Assembly (NCBI GenBank): GCA_030685235.1
Contig: MU839079.1
Coordinates: 620,001-684,000, forward strand
Origin: Copromyces sp. CBS 386.78
Lineage: Eukaryota; Ascomycota; Sordariomycetes; Sordariales; Sordariaceae
DNA length: 64,000 bases
Direction of reading: 5' to 3'
Shown here: positions 1 through 10,620 of the stretch, piece by piece
How the letters are laid out: each line of letters starts with the position of its first letter
Numbering within the stretch: the stretch's first letter is position 1
The notes under the pieces: generated by a model
Database searches by the model: none
What the model saw: the letters and a program-made list of their open reading frames with translations, nothing else
What the model was told of the DNA's origin: nothing
Translations under genes and position numbers: made by a program

Positions 1-300
1 GCTGGGCCGCTCGCGACAACGGGGATAGAAATGCGCATGCCGTTTTCTTTCCGAGGCCCGTTGCGCCGTGGACCTATCCGGCTGGATATCACGGGTGATA
101 TGCGGCCATGCTGAGACGCAGGTCCAAGCGCGGTCTTCGATCTGGGTGTGGTCGGTCAAGTCCCGGATTTCGAGCTCCTCGTCCCAAGGGAACGCGACTG
201 ACGGATGCGGAGCGCCAGTATAGTGGCCTTCGGATCGGTCAAAGTACTGAGGAGCTCCCGAGAAGAGCTTCTCTATCTCGGAGTCGGATAGGGTAGCCAT
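1..300 (-). CDS. conserved hypothetical protein, N-terminal part (runs off the window)
   Basis: An open minus-strand frame starts at the ATG at 300-298 and stays open for 100 codons to base 1, so the 3' part lies outside the window. The product begins MATLSDSEIEKLFSGAPQYF and is rich in acidic and aromatic residues, with a later stretch AFPWDEELEIRDLTDHTQ. Codon use is C/G-rich at third positions like the real genes here. No signal peptide or membrane segment is seen. It resembles a conserved uncharacterised filamentous-fungal family (from memory, not checked), and I cannot give a function. The plus-strand frame across the same bases is a shadow. Confidence 0.75.
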   Translation of the reverse strand, partial: MATLSDSEIEKLFSGAPQYFDRSEGHYTGAPHPSVAFPWDEELEIRDLTDHTQIEDRAWTCVSAWPHITRDIQPDRSTAQRASERKRHAHFYPRCRERPS

Positions 301-1121
301 GATGCGGGCAAGTTTCAATACCGGTCTTGTTGGACGGTCCCGCCTCAATTCACTGTCAGGTGGAGGCGGCGATGGGAGCGGTTTGTTAGCATTTATAGGA
401 GAGCGTGGTGACAACGGCGTGTGCGCTGATGGTGATCTGGGCGTATAGTTCTCTGAGACCGGTGACCGAACTGATGTTGAAGTAGTTGGCGATCGGAGTG
501 TTGGTGGAGGAGGAGTCTAGGTTGATAGTATACAGGAGTGGTCAGCCAGCCGTTGTTTAGTCCCAAGTAGTTCAGAGCATCACAATGTCTTTCAACATCA
601 AGAAAGGCAGGACGGAGATGTTTGTCTCTGGGAGGAGTTGGGCGTGGAACGAGAAACGACAGACAAGATCCCCTCTTGTTTGGGTGGAGGATGTCTCCGC
701 GTGTCGTATCATCGTGTAAGTGCTCCCGTCGTACGATTGGCCCCCTGTAAATGCAGACGTATAGTGCCACAATGAGAGTGGTGCAGAGGGACGTTACAGA
801 GGATCACGCGGGCAGTCTTGGACCAACCCGGACCACCCGATGCAGACGACGGGGATTGCAGGTTCTTGGGAGTTTGAGGTGCGGCTTCGCCAAATCCTCT
901 CTGCATGGGCCTCTTTTTGGAGAAAAAGCTGGGGAAAGCTGGGGAGGGGAAGGGGAGATGACGACACTTGCCCGTCTTCACCAAGAAGAAATGAACGGTC
1001 TGTGTACCGCGTACAATTGTGAGACCTCTTGTGCTTCTTGGTTTAATTTTCCATTGCTTTCCATCCATATGATGAAGAAACATCAGGACCCATCGTAGTC
1101 TTGAGGTTCAATCGTGTGAGT
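301..1121 (-). other. unresolved stretch with possible minus-strand gene fragments
   Basis: No complete gene can be read here. On the minus strand, protein-like pieces occur in changing frames. A piece from about 770 down to 575 includes TGGQSYDGSTYTMIRHAETS and ends ...LMLKDIVML. A last piece reads NYFNISSVTGLRELYAQITI and ends at a stop near 390. These could be exons of a small spliced gene (a CTGAC branch-like motif and a CTAG acceptor lie near 530-550) or remains of a decayed gene. I could not find one intron solution that keeps frame. Confidence 0.3.
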
Positions 1122-2233
1122 TCAAGATGCACGTTTTGCTTCCTGCATCACTGACAGGTCTGGTGGTCGGTCGAAAGCAATAACAGACGACAAGAATTTT
1201 GGAAATTGGGATTCAAAGGAGACAGGATGGAAGAGATCACATACTTGGATGCAACACAACTAAGAAAGAGAAAATAAGGTATGAATAAGAATCCGAACTT
1301 GACTGAATGAAGGGGATGAGGGGAAGTGCTTGTTCTACTTACAGCTTCTCGAATGGTTCCCATGCCTTCATGTCTTGAGGTTTCCCCTCTTTGATCTCCT
1401 CTCTGCTCCTCTCCTCCTTCCCGGTCGCTCATATACTCCCGCCGCCTTTGAGAGATTGGGATTGGAGGCTGCGATGCAGCTCTTCCACGCGGAGCTTTGG
1501 GACTGGCCTGGTGCTGGTGAGGGGTCGATGTGCCTGAGGACGGAGAGGAAGTGTTGTTGGAGTTGGTGGGCGGTAGCTTCCCCGTTAATCGACTGCGGAT
1601 GTCCTGCAGAAACAGGTCTCGTCTCGACCCGCGCCGCTCCTTCTTCTTCTCATTCGTTGTTTGAGTAGTGCTAATATCCCGTCCATTTCCGTCAATCGAA
1701 TTTCGGCGTGAACTTTCGTTGCTGTTGAGGGTGTTGTTGCTGTTGCTGTTTGTTTTGTCGCTGTCGTGGTGGTTGAATGTCAAGCCCAGGCCAAGCCCCC
1801 CAAATCGACCCCTTCCAAATCCTGCTCCCCCCAATCCCAAGCCTTCAGCAACAGCAACATCCCCTGTTCCCCCCAAGACATCTTCGGTAACGGTGACAAC
1901 GGTGGCGCCTGCCGGCTTGGCGAATTCCGAGTTCCGCCTCCGGGACGTCCTCCTCAGCATTGAAAAAGACGGCATCTTCTTTGCGGGAGCTGGCGCGCTG
2001 GCAGAATGATATGCGCCGCCTCGATCTGCGGCCGCGGCGCTCTCATTGAATGAGGAAAAAGGCGAGCCAAACCGGGAGAGCAGCGCGTCCACCTGTTGAT
2101 TAGAGGTCCACGTGTGCTCGCTCGTGTGCTCAGGCAGGTTCCTGTTGTGGTGTCCACCGGGATGCGATACGGCGATAGACTCAAACTTGCCGGGGCCGGG
2201 TTTGCTGCGTGAAGAACTTGGGGGCTCAAACAC
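1122..2233 (-). CDS. hypothetical Ser/Asn/Gly-rich protein, 5' end unresolved
   Basis: A long minus frame runs from about 2233 to 1343, followed by a consensus GTAAGT donor. Splicing an 83 nt intron (1260-1342, acceptor TTCTTAG) joins it in phase to a 46-codon last exon (1122-1259) ending EAKRAS. The protein is low complexity: glycine- and asparagine-rich patches, basic-serine stretches such as MLRRTSRRRNSEF and SQRRREYMSDREGGE, and no signal peptide or TM segment. The frame is open at its 5' end without an ATG (an in-frame stop lies near 2275), so at least one upstream exon is missing from this model. The family is not recognised, and the unspliced reading cannot be excluded. Confidence 0.4.
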
Positions 2234-2433
2234 TAGTTCTATTCGTTCGAATTGCTTGGTGGGTTTCGCTGATCAATGGGAACATGGAGAAACTGCACAG
2301 GAAATAAAAGCTGTGATGAGAGGAACCTAATGGGTAAAAAAGGGAAAAAGATGGACAAGGCCGTCGATGATCCGCTGGTCCTAGTGAGTTGGTCTCACGG
2401 ACTAATATTGTGAGGAGACCGCGGCCTGGAAAG

Positions 2434-3844
2434 GAGGACACATAAACTCCGGCACAAGCTTCATGGCTGTCTCAGGATATCCAAGGTACGTCCGTTATAT
2501 CATCGCAGCGACAACGGCAAGTCATCATTCTTTGCCCGGTTCCCGTCAGAGCTTCTTCTAATTCTGGCCTGGGAGGGATGGATGGATGGATGGGGACCGG
2601 ACTGACTGACAACGAACCCACAACCAAGCCAATGATACAAGAGAAACAATAGGGACCGCTATTTCAATCGGGAACAATTTAAACAAGGACTGGCCATGAT
2701 GAGAAGAAGCTTCTTGCCAGCCTGTCAACCTAACCACCCTGGAAGCCTCACCACTTTGCCCTCACCTACCTGTGCTTGGGTGAAAGGGACCAAGAGACCA
2801 GGAGATCTCAGGGAAACGCTGCGCCAGCCATGGAAAGCAGTCCATCTAGACCCCACAGCCAGTCACCGGCCAAAAGCCATAGGGATGTGCCCGACTGGCT
2901 TGTTTCGAATCCATGGAGTTCGCGGCCTTGTAATCTTGCCCTGCTCCTGGAAGAAATCACCGTGGTACAGGCGAACATTTTTTCCAAGATTGCTTCATTG
3001 AATCGGCCATGGCTGGACTTGGAATTGGGATTACGTCCGATTGGATCTGCCCGGAGGGACGCAGTGACAATGGGGGGGCGGGCATGGCGTATGGGGGAAC
3101 CGGCCCTAAAACAGTGGGCGGATCGACGGGAAGTCCCCTGCATCCCAAGGATACCGGTTTTGACTGCAAATTCATCAATGCCAGCCCCGAACCGATCAAG
3201 TCAAACCCCAGAAGAGGATTGGGAAAGAAGTTTCTATGGTAAGGTAGTCTATCCCGCCAAGAGGGATATCATCGTCGTCGGAGATCAAGCGAGATCCAGG
3301 GGCTTCATAGGCTCACAGCAAGCAGGGGACTTGCCTATAGCGGCAGCTACACGCGTGGCCTTCCAGGACATTTCTGACGGTCAGGACGGTGTTGCGCAAA
3401 TGCAGTCATAGCAATAAAGCACATCGACGCCGCCGCAGTCTCGCAGGCTGACAAGGACCTCCCTCCTTTTTTCATGCCTTCAGCTGACGGTATTCATGGT
3501 GGTTTAGGGCCAGGAATTTGTTGAGGAGCAAACCCTCCATCGTCGAAAGCTACCAGGTGAGCCAGGATCATTCTGAAACAGAAGGTCCTGCACACAGATG
3601 CCGACCGGACCAACCATCCCATAACTGTTGAATTGATCTCGGCGTTTGCCGCGCTTGTCATTGACGACGACTTACAATTATATCTTGTGTGTCCGATTGG
3701 AAAACATCACCGAGGGACCGAGGGACGAACAGAATGACAGGATTTGGGAGCAATGTGAATGGGTATTAAGCGACGTCCGGCGTCTAAATCGTTTGCGCTA
3801 AATGATCATCAAACTGCGACTTGCCGTCGCCCGCCAGTCATTGT
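2434..3844. other. intergenic region, no convincing gene
   Basis: It contains a short GGAT tandem repeat (about 2577-2594). A plus-strand open frame ends at 3411; its first ATG is at 2830 (193 codons). Its composition is mixed, no domain is recognisable, and competing frames exist on the other strand, so I do not call it as a gene. Confidence 0.4.
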
Positions 3845-4180
3845 GTACAATCTAACCCTGGTTTGTTTGTTAGTCTGGTACAAAAAACGCCCATTTCCAC
3901 TCTCGAACTACTAAAAGTAGAAAAGAATTCAAGTTTCGAGCGGACGGGTGCCGTAGAGGGGACTACTCTCTTATATCTTTCTATCTTGGAGGCCTTAAAT
4001 GAAGACGGAAAGAGGCATCAGAGGCTTCTGTAGCGTTTTTAACCCTTGCCATTGTCCCATAATGCTTCAAACGGAGGCCAATTTCTCTTTTTGAAAGCCA
4101 ATGAGAGCTCCAAATCTCCCCTGCTCAACCCTTGCCCGAAGAACCAAACTAACAAACAAACCAGTATTGTATTGTATGTG
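3845..4180. repeat. imperfect inverted repeat pair, MITE-like (copy 1)
   Basis: The left arm (about 3845-3882) and the reverse complement of the right arm (about 4139-4180) share CTGGTTTGTTTGTTAGT followed by (C/T)TGGT, with weaker similarity outward (TACAAT...). The arms enclose about 250 bp with no convincing ORF. The same arm sequences recur at 8561-8860, and a single arm occurs near 24350. This fits a dispersed short inverted-repeat element; no clear target duplication was found. Confidence 0.45.
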
Positions 4181-4849
4181 CAACTCAACCAACTTTATCA
4201 GCGACAGCCGCCCTCTGAAGAACAATGTAATCTCGTTCGGCGAAGGGAAGAAGGTGAAGGGTATCAAATCATGTTAAACCAGTCGGTCGCACTAATTCAG
4301 AACCCGCCATCTGCCCAATCGTCGTTCATCATCCATCCAGCCATCCTCTCCCTCTTTCTTTCTTCAACAACCCTGGCGGACACCCAATGATAAAAATCCT
4401 CCGTCCTGCCATACCATACGAAACAGAGATCTGCCAGACAGAGCCTTATGCCCTATGTCATTCACGCGCCATGCGACCAACCCATGTCGATATCGAAAAA
4501 ACCCGCGCCGCACACGATCCCGTCCAAAAAAGGCGGATGGGAGCCGTAACATCTGCCTTATGTATCTGTCCCATGTCTTGTTCTCAATCGGGAAATCGTC
4601 GGCCGGTCGTGCCGTGCGTGCGCGACGTGCGTTATGGGAGTTAGGTCCTTCGGTACGCATCAAGGTTGCGAAGTATCAGATTAATGAAGTTGTCCCCAAT
4701 TCGTCCCGTTCTTGGCGTGGCCCACCATCACCACGACCACCACCAAGAACCTTATCATCACCACATTACGCGCCAAAGGACGACGTCGAGCTTCACTCTT
4801 GCGGTCTTGCACTGCGAATCCCCTTGCAACAGTGATTGGAAGGAATAGC
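4181..4849. other. intergenic region, downstream of the roadblock gene
   Basis: Several overlapping short frames on both strands, none with protein-like composition or a supported start. Probably includes the 3' UTR of the minus-strand roadblock gene that ends at 4850. Confidence 0.4.
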
Positions 4850-5680
4850 TCATGCTGGAGGAGTATCGTGAAAGACGACAAGCAAGTATTTCGCATCGGG
4901 CACGATTACCAGTTCCTGCTTTTTCGTTCGTAGTCGTAGGAGTTTCAACTCGTCCTGTGCAATGGATTGTCGTCAGCTTAAGCTTTTCGCAAACCTGACT
5001 TTCATCTAAAGTCAAGGACCTCGGTTGGGTTGAAGGGAACCGAAGGGAAGGGGGCAAGGAAGAAAAGAAAAACAAAGACTCACCTCCCCATCCAACTCCT
5101 GCACAAACTCGCCCGCATTCGACACAAAACTCCACACCATCGCCGCGAGCTCTACCACGTTCTGATCATAGGCGCTCACTGCTGCGCTGCTGCTGCTGCT
5201 GCCTGCACTCCCTGTAGCCGCCACGCCGGAACCTGCTCCAGCACTGTGTACATCACCATCCATGCCCGTCCCCGAAGACACCATCGTTGGCTGCGCAGCA
5301 ATAGCCTCCTCCCCCGTCGTAGTCACCGCCGTACCGGGAGCCACTCCCGGATCGGTAGTAGTCGTGTCAGTAGCGGTGCCAGGAGGGAATGAAGGTGAGA
5401 GTGGCCCCTGCTGGTCCGTGATCGGTTGCTGCTCGGAGGACTGTTCTGGTTGCTGTGGTTGGGGCTTGGCTTTCCTGATTGAAGATATTTGACCGCTGGT
5501 TTTGAGGATGGCACCGGAAGCGCGGTCGAGGACCATCGCGCCCTTGACTCCGGGCTTCTTGGAGAGACGGCCTAGAGTCTCTTCGAGGTGGGCGGATGGG
5601 GAGGGTGACTGGGGGAATTGTTAGTGATGTGCTTTGAGAGGGGAGAGGGAGGTGGGGGGACTTGCTGTTGGGTCTGACAT
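4850..5680 (-). CDS. roadblock/LC7 family dynein light chain-like protein
   Basis: Three exons: 5666-5680, 5084-5608 and 4850-4954 (complement), giving 214 residues. Exon 2 supplies the first half of the fold (HLEETLGRLSKKPG, then GAMVLDRASGAILKTSGQIS) and the helix region DQNVVELAAMVWSFVSNAGEF. Exon 3 supplies the last strands (DELKLLRLRTKKQELVIVPD, then AKYLLVVFHDTPPA). This is the roadblock/LC7 module found in cytoplasmic dynein light chains and related regulators. Between the two halves lies an insertion of roughly 95 residues rich in Q, T, S, P and G, making the protein about twice the usual 100 residues. Intron 2 (4955-5083) is GTGAGT...CACAG with a CTGAC branch. Intron 1 (5609-5665) fits only as a GC-AG intron (GCAAGT donor) after a 15 nt first exon, because every GT donor breaks the frame. 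The gene diverges from ipi1. Confidence 0.85.
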
Positions 5681-6099
5681 TGTGTATTAGTCTGTGAATT
5701 TGAGGATTAGGTGCTTGATTGGGGGATTTGGTTTGCGCAAGTTCAAAAGGTTGTTATTTCAGAAATGCAAAAGATATTCAATGAGCTATCGATGAGCTGT
5801 GAGAGAGCTCCCTTGCTCGTCAACGAGCGAACGAACAGCAACAGCGGCCGGCCACTTGCTGCCCAGCAAGGTACCCATACCGTTACCCCTGGCCGACAGC
5901 TGTCAAGGGTCTTGGCAGTCCAGGGATTTTGCCGCGTTACACCGCTAAAATATCCAAACTCACCTCGTCCGTTCACTCTGCGCTTCACCAGAGATACACT
6001 TACAAAGGGCCAAGGTGAGTATTCCCATATCAATCATTGATAAGAAGACAGTGTGCGTCTGACTACCGTTTAGATTCATATCCATCAAATATCGTCAAA
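5681..6099. promoter_or_regulatory. shared intergenic region of a head-to-head gene pair
   Basis: 419 bp separates the ATG of the roadblock gene (minus, 5680) from that of ipi1 (plus, 6100). With both 5' UTRs inside it, this must carry both promoters. No TATA box is obvious. Confidence 0.6.
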
Positions 6100-7356
6100 A
6101 TGGGTTCCAGCGACAAGAAAAAGAGGGAGAAAAAGAAGGACTTTAACGTATGTCATTTTTCATCCATTGCAATGATCAGGGGGGGTGCTGCTGTTGCGGC
6201 CCCTGGCTTTATCATGTGTCCCATTATCGGACACTCTCACTAACACCTATGATCATCACAACAGAAAGCCAAGTTGAAGGTCGGCAAGGCCAAAGCGAAA
6301 GCAGCCAACTTTACCGACACGAGTTTCAAGTCCAAATGTTGGTCATCACTTATCTCACTTCTCCTCATCGATACACTTGCTAACTACCTCCCAGCCATCG
6401 TCGTAAACCAACACACCCTCGCCGCCCTCGACGGCGTCGACCTCGTCGGCCTCTTCAAGCAACACCTCAACCAAGCCATCAACTCCAAATCCGACAAGCT
6501 GCGCCAAGAAGCCCTGGTCCAACTAACCAAGGACCTCTCCTCCAAGCCCATCTTCAACCCGGTCGGCGTGCCCAACCTGCTCACCAAGCTTTTGCCGCTC
6601 ATCACCGACTCCGTCGCCAACGTGCGCACCAACTTCCTCAAGCTGCTGCGCGCCCTCCCGCCCTCCGACGTCGCGCCCCACGTGGAAAAGATTCTCATGT
6701 ACATCCGCGGCGGCATGACCCATCTCTCGACCGACATCCGCTCCGACACTTTATCCGTTCTCGACTGGCTCATCGAAGTTTGCCCCGACGAGACCGTGTC
6801 CTGCCCGGGCGGCTGGCTCAAAACCCTCAACTCTTTTTCGTCGATGCTCGGCTGGAACCCCAGTGTAGCCTCCACTTTATCCGTCAAAGGCTGGACCAGC
6901 GCAACCAAGACCTCGCTCAACAAAGTGTCCAAAAAGAACGGCGATGCCCAGGCCAAACAGATCACCATCCTCGCCAAGTTTTTAGAGGCCGGGTTCAGAC
7001 CGGAGACCCCCCTGCCGTATGACGAGCAGAGGTATTGGGATAGTATCTATCGCATGCCGACGATCCCGAACCCGTTTGCGTATCTGAATCTGTGGGGCGC
7101 GCAGAGGGACGAGGATGGCGAGATGTACCCCGATAGGATCTCGAGGCAGCAGGTTTTTGAGAGGAAGTGGAGGGCGGCGATCAAGACGGGCGTCATGACC
7201 GCGAAGCAGGAGGGGGGTGTGACTGGGAGGGCGGCGTCGGTATTGGATAAGGTTCTGAGGACGGCGGCTGCGGAGGAGGAGGGGGCGAAGAAGGTTGTGG
7301 AGGAGCAGGAGCAGGAGCAGGAGAGCGTTGAGGAGGTTGAGGTGGTGGAGGCTTAG
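6100..7356 (+). CDS. ipi1: pre-rRNA-processing protein Ipi1
   Basis: Three exons (6100-6147, 6265-6337, 6395-7356) encode 360 residues. The first residues, MGSSDKKKREKKKDF, are a basic lysine-rich start typical of Ipi1. They are followed by KAKLKVGKAKAKAANFTDTS, the characteristic N-terminal block of the Ipi1/TEX10 family, and by helical repeat sequence (QEALVQLTKDLSS; LPLITDSVANVRTNFLKLLR). Ipi1 belongs to the Rix1 complex, which processes ITS2 and helps release the 60S pre-ribosome in the nucleus. Length is close to the yeast protein. Introns are GTATGT...ACAG (117 nt) and GTTGGT...CCCAG (57 nt, GCTAAC branch). The C-terminus is an acidic run of about 25 residues. The sense strand is C-rich early and G-rich near the end. 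Confidence 0.9.
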
Positions 7357-7847
7357 GTGGCGCCGTATGAGTGGGTGTGGGTGTGACTATTTGTGTGGTT
7401 CACGGCGGTCGTTCTTCGTTCGGTCTAATGATATGGGGAAGGATAGGGGTCCATATTGGTTTCATTTATAGGTTCTCTCGGTTTTATAGGTTTTTATGAT
7501 TCCCTCTTGTTCTTTGTTTGCTCAAAATTTCCGCCTTATTCTACGTTGTTGGTTGAGTGGTGTTGTTGTTGTACGAAGGGAACTCGAACAAGATATCGGC
7601 GACGATGATTTTATAGCACCCCTTGGACGTATCAACATAAGCAATCATAATCCAAATATGAAACCATCCTTACTCAAGCTTTCCACTTCTCATGCCAATG
7701 ATGCCATGAACCTTGAACCTCGGCGTCGTCGCCCACTTAGTTCACTTCGCAAGCAAACTTCACTTCCTCCCTTCTACCCACCAGCCTCCTGTGCCTTCCC
7801 CATCTAACCCGCCAAGCTGCTTCCGCGTCTTTCATCCCATCCCAACT

Positions 7848-7878
<31 letters not shown>

Positions 7879-7963
7879 TTGTGTCTCCCACCCAACGCCC
7901 CAAGCACCTTCCATTGTAAACCCATGAACCAGTGTCCCTTCCAACAACCAACACAAGGAAAAA
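7357..7963. other. intergenic region between ipi1 and tRNA-Arg
   Basis: Likely holds the ipi1 3' UTR. A (TGCC)n microsatellite lies at about 7850-7876. No gene is supported. Confidence 0.5.
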
Positions 7964-8035
7964 GGCCCGCTAGAGAAATGGTAACTCGCCGGACTTCTAA
8001 TCCGTAGATTCCCAGTTCGAGTCTGGGGCGGGTCG
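7964..8035 (+). tRNA. tRNA-Arg (UCU anticodon), no intron
   Basis: A 72 nt cloverleaf can be drawn. The acceptor arm is GGCCCGC paired with GCGGGTC (one G-T wobble) plus discriminator G. The D stem is GAG/CTC around AAATGGTAA. The anticodon arm is CCGGA-CTTCTAA-TCCGT, with anticodon TCT and one mismatch at the top of the stem. The T arm is CCCAG-TTCGAGT-CTGGG. There is no room for an intron. It reads AGA codons. Confidence 0.9.
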
Positions 8036-8042
8036 ACACATC

Positions 8043-8056
8043 TTTTGCTTTTTTGC
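8043..8056 (+). terminator. RNA polymerase III terminator of tRNA-Arg
   Basis: Runs of four and then six or more T residues begin 8 nt after the tRNA 3' end, as expected for Pol III termination; more T runs follow to about 8110. Confidence 0.7.
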
Positions 8057-8560
8057 TTTTGGTATCTCCTTTTTTTGCTTTTTTTTTTGCTTTTCGGGTT
8101 TTTTTTCTCTGAATTCGTGCTATATCTCGACCCTCTACTGTCGTAAACACAGTTCTCGGTTCACTTGTCCTGTGCACGCGCGTGCGTGCGTGCCTAGAAT
8201 ACATACTTGGTGTGTAGGTGGTTAATCTGTTCCTCGATTTGGTTATTGTTGTTGTTGTTGTTTACTGGTGATGTTTTGATGGTGTTGTGTCATGCTATGG
8301 ACCATTCGGATGGCATGAGGTACCAGATGATGATCACGATATTTTCGCAAGATAAAAAAAGAAAGATCAGTATTCTGCTAGAGGTGGTCTTCCTGTCCGA
8401 AAGGTCGGGAGGTTGTGAATGGATGGTGATGAGATTTTCTATCTATGTCCGTGTAACAGTAGGATCGCCAAGTTTCCTTTTTTTGTTGTCGACATAGTCA
8501 GTTGTCTATCATGGTGTAATTATTGCACCTCAAGTATCGAAGAACGGTGACGAAAATGAA

Positions 8561-8860
8561 GGTACGATCTAACGCTAGTTTGTTTAATAGTCCGGTACTC
8601 TTAACATACTGGACGAGATCTCACCCGAATTGCCTCTGTCCTAAACCTCACAAGGACAGAGTTTAATGGCCAGGTACGGACCGGGAAGGTGTTAACAAGA
8701 TTCCATATGGTATATCGAATTTCGGAAACAGCCAAAATTGGGGTAAGATCAAGCATTGGTCATGAAACGAAATGGATTGATTAGACATGTAAACGCCTGC
8801 GAAGGTTAACCAGAGACCTTGAACCAACAAACAAACCAGTAGTGGACTGTACAATATGTC
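8561..8860. repeat. imperfect inverted repeat pair, MITE-like (copy 2)
   Basis: The left arm (8561-8600) matches the left arm at 3845 in most of 40 positions. The reverse complement of the right arm (8821-8856) carries CTACTGGTTTGTTTGTTGG, like the right arm at 4139-4180. Inside is a perfect 9 bp hairpin stem, CTCTGTCCT (8634-8642) with AGGACAGAG (8653-8661). The interior is unlike copy 1. No coding potential seen. Confidence 0.45.
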
Positions 8861-9080
8861 AGAGGAGAAGGAAGGTCAAGAAATTGCAAGCAGTTCATGA
8901 GATGGCGTGAGGGCATCGAAATATGTTTCATGCCAATATTGATATCTAATAATACGAACATATAGATGCTCCCGTCTATCGTATACTATCCAAACTTTTG
9001 TACCACAATCAAGCACTTGTACAAGAAAGTATGTGCAACTTTTATCAATAGGTACACAAAAACACCCAAAACATTTACAT

Positions 9081-10620
9081 CTACAATTCCTTCTTCTCAT
9101 CCGCCACCACCTTAGCAGTCTTCACCCTCTCACTCCCCGGCGGCGTCCTAAGCGTATACATGACCAACATGGCCACCCAACTCATCCCCAAAGCACCAAT
9201 CCCATACGCAACCTCCCTGCCCGCCCACCAATAAACACTCGTAAACAACACCGGCCCCAGTCCCCTACCAAGCTGTCCCCAACTTCTCAACATGCCCAAC
9301 TTCCCGCCTCTCTCACCCTCATGCGACTCAAAGCTGCTGAGGGCGTTCAACCCCGTAACCACCGTCGCTGAAGTCGTCGCTAATAACGTAGCAGCGCCGT
9401 AGAGTCCCAGGACAGTGTTGATACGGCCGAGCATGATGAACGCTAGCAAGCACGCGACGACGCCGATCCTCACGGAGAGGAGAGGAGGCAGGCGACGCGT
9501 GACGCCGCCTTGGAGGAGAGAGGCGATCAGGCCGACGAACCCGAGCAGACGGCCGTTCTTGGAGGAGTCATAGCCGAAGAGGTCGTAGGTCATGAAGGGG
9601 AGGGAAAATTCCATGCCGGAGAAGAAGAGGAGGAAGGAGAGGTGGGTGAAGTTGAGGATGAAGTGGGAGTTTGTGCGGTGGACGGCCACGGGGGTGGTTG
9701 TCGTTGCTGGTTTCTTCTCTTCGGTTTCAGTGCCATTGGTCTGAACGCCGGTAGGTTGAGTCTTCTGGGTCAGAGCAGGTAGCGTCTCAGGCAGACAGAA
9801 GTAGAGGTATAGTGTCTCAACGACGATCAAAGTCAAAGAGACGCCTGCGGCCGTCGCGAAGGGGTTGGCAGCCACGGTGCTAAAGGTGCTCAGCCAGGCG
9901 CCCAGCGCAGGACCGAAAGTGAAGGCGATGGAGAAGCATGCGCCGATGAGGGCCATGGTCGAGCCGCGCTTGGAAGGGTCCGAGATGTCGGTTGCGATGG
10001 CCGTGGCCAGCTGGACGTTGCCTTCGGAGAGACCGCCGATGATGCGCGAGGCGAGGAAGGTGCGGAAATCGGTGGCCATTACCCAGAGGAGCACCGAGAG
10101 GATGTTGCCCGTCATGCTGAGGAGGAGGGCAGTGCGGCGGCCATAGCGATCGGAGAAGTGGCCGATTATGGGGGAGGCGATGGCTTGGAGGAGGCTGGGG
10201 GAAGAATAAGACTGTTAGCGGAAGGAATAGATAGCATTTAAGAGGGTTGGTCGAGGGTGGCACATACGAAAAGAGACTCCCCAAGGCACCTCCGAGCAGA
10301 ACAATGTCATATCGCGAGTCAATTGGTCGCGCAAAGGAGGCCTTGTAAGTGTTTAGGTAGCCCAAGACAGTGGAGAGAAGGGTCTTGGATGGCGGGGCCG
10401 AAGGGTCGAGGGGAGCTTCGACGTTGCGGTAGAATTCGAGTAGCTTTGGGAATAATGGAAGAATAAAGGTAAATGATATCTGTTGTTTGACATTCTAGTT
10501 GGTCATCTTGGTTCATCTTGAACTGAGTCGAGTAGTTGTACGTACCAAGTCAAGCAACAAAGAAAAGAAGATGACTTTTAGGACCCTCTTGCGGGTGGCG
10601 GGTTCGACGGGCGTCGTCAT
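9081..10620 (-). CDS. major facilitator superfamily transporter (MFSD10/tetracycline-antiporter-like)
   Basis: Three exons on the minus strand (10546-10620, 10268-10479, 9081-10194) give 466 residues with about 12 hydrophobic spans. The start MTTPVEPATRKRVLKVIFFS leads into TM1, and LDL|ISFTFILPLFPKLLEFY is split by intron 1 (GTACGT...ACAG, 66 nt). Intron 2 (10195-10267) is GTATGT...CCCAG with a CGCTAAC branch. MFS motif A is intact in the TM2-3 loop (GHFSDRYGRR), and ASRIIGGLSEGNVQLATAIA fits TM4. The central loop between the two halves is Thr/Lys-rich. The layout suggests a proton-coupled antiporter of small organic molecules, related to vertebrate MFSD10 and a yeast homologue; substrate unknown. 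Confidence 0.85.

Noticed and set aside
2830..3411. plus-strand frame of about 193 codons
   Set aside because: No domain, mixed composition and overlapping minus frames of similar quality; the longer version uses a TTG start.
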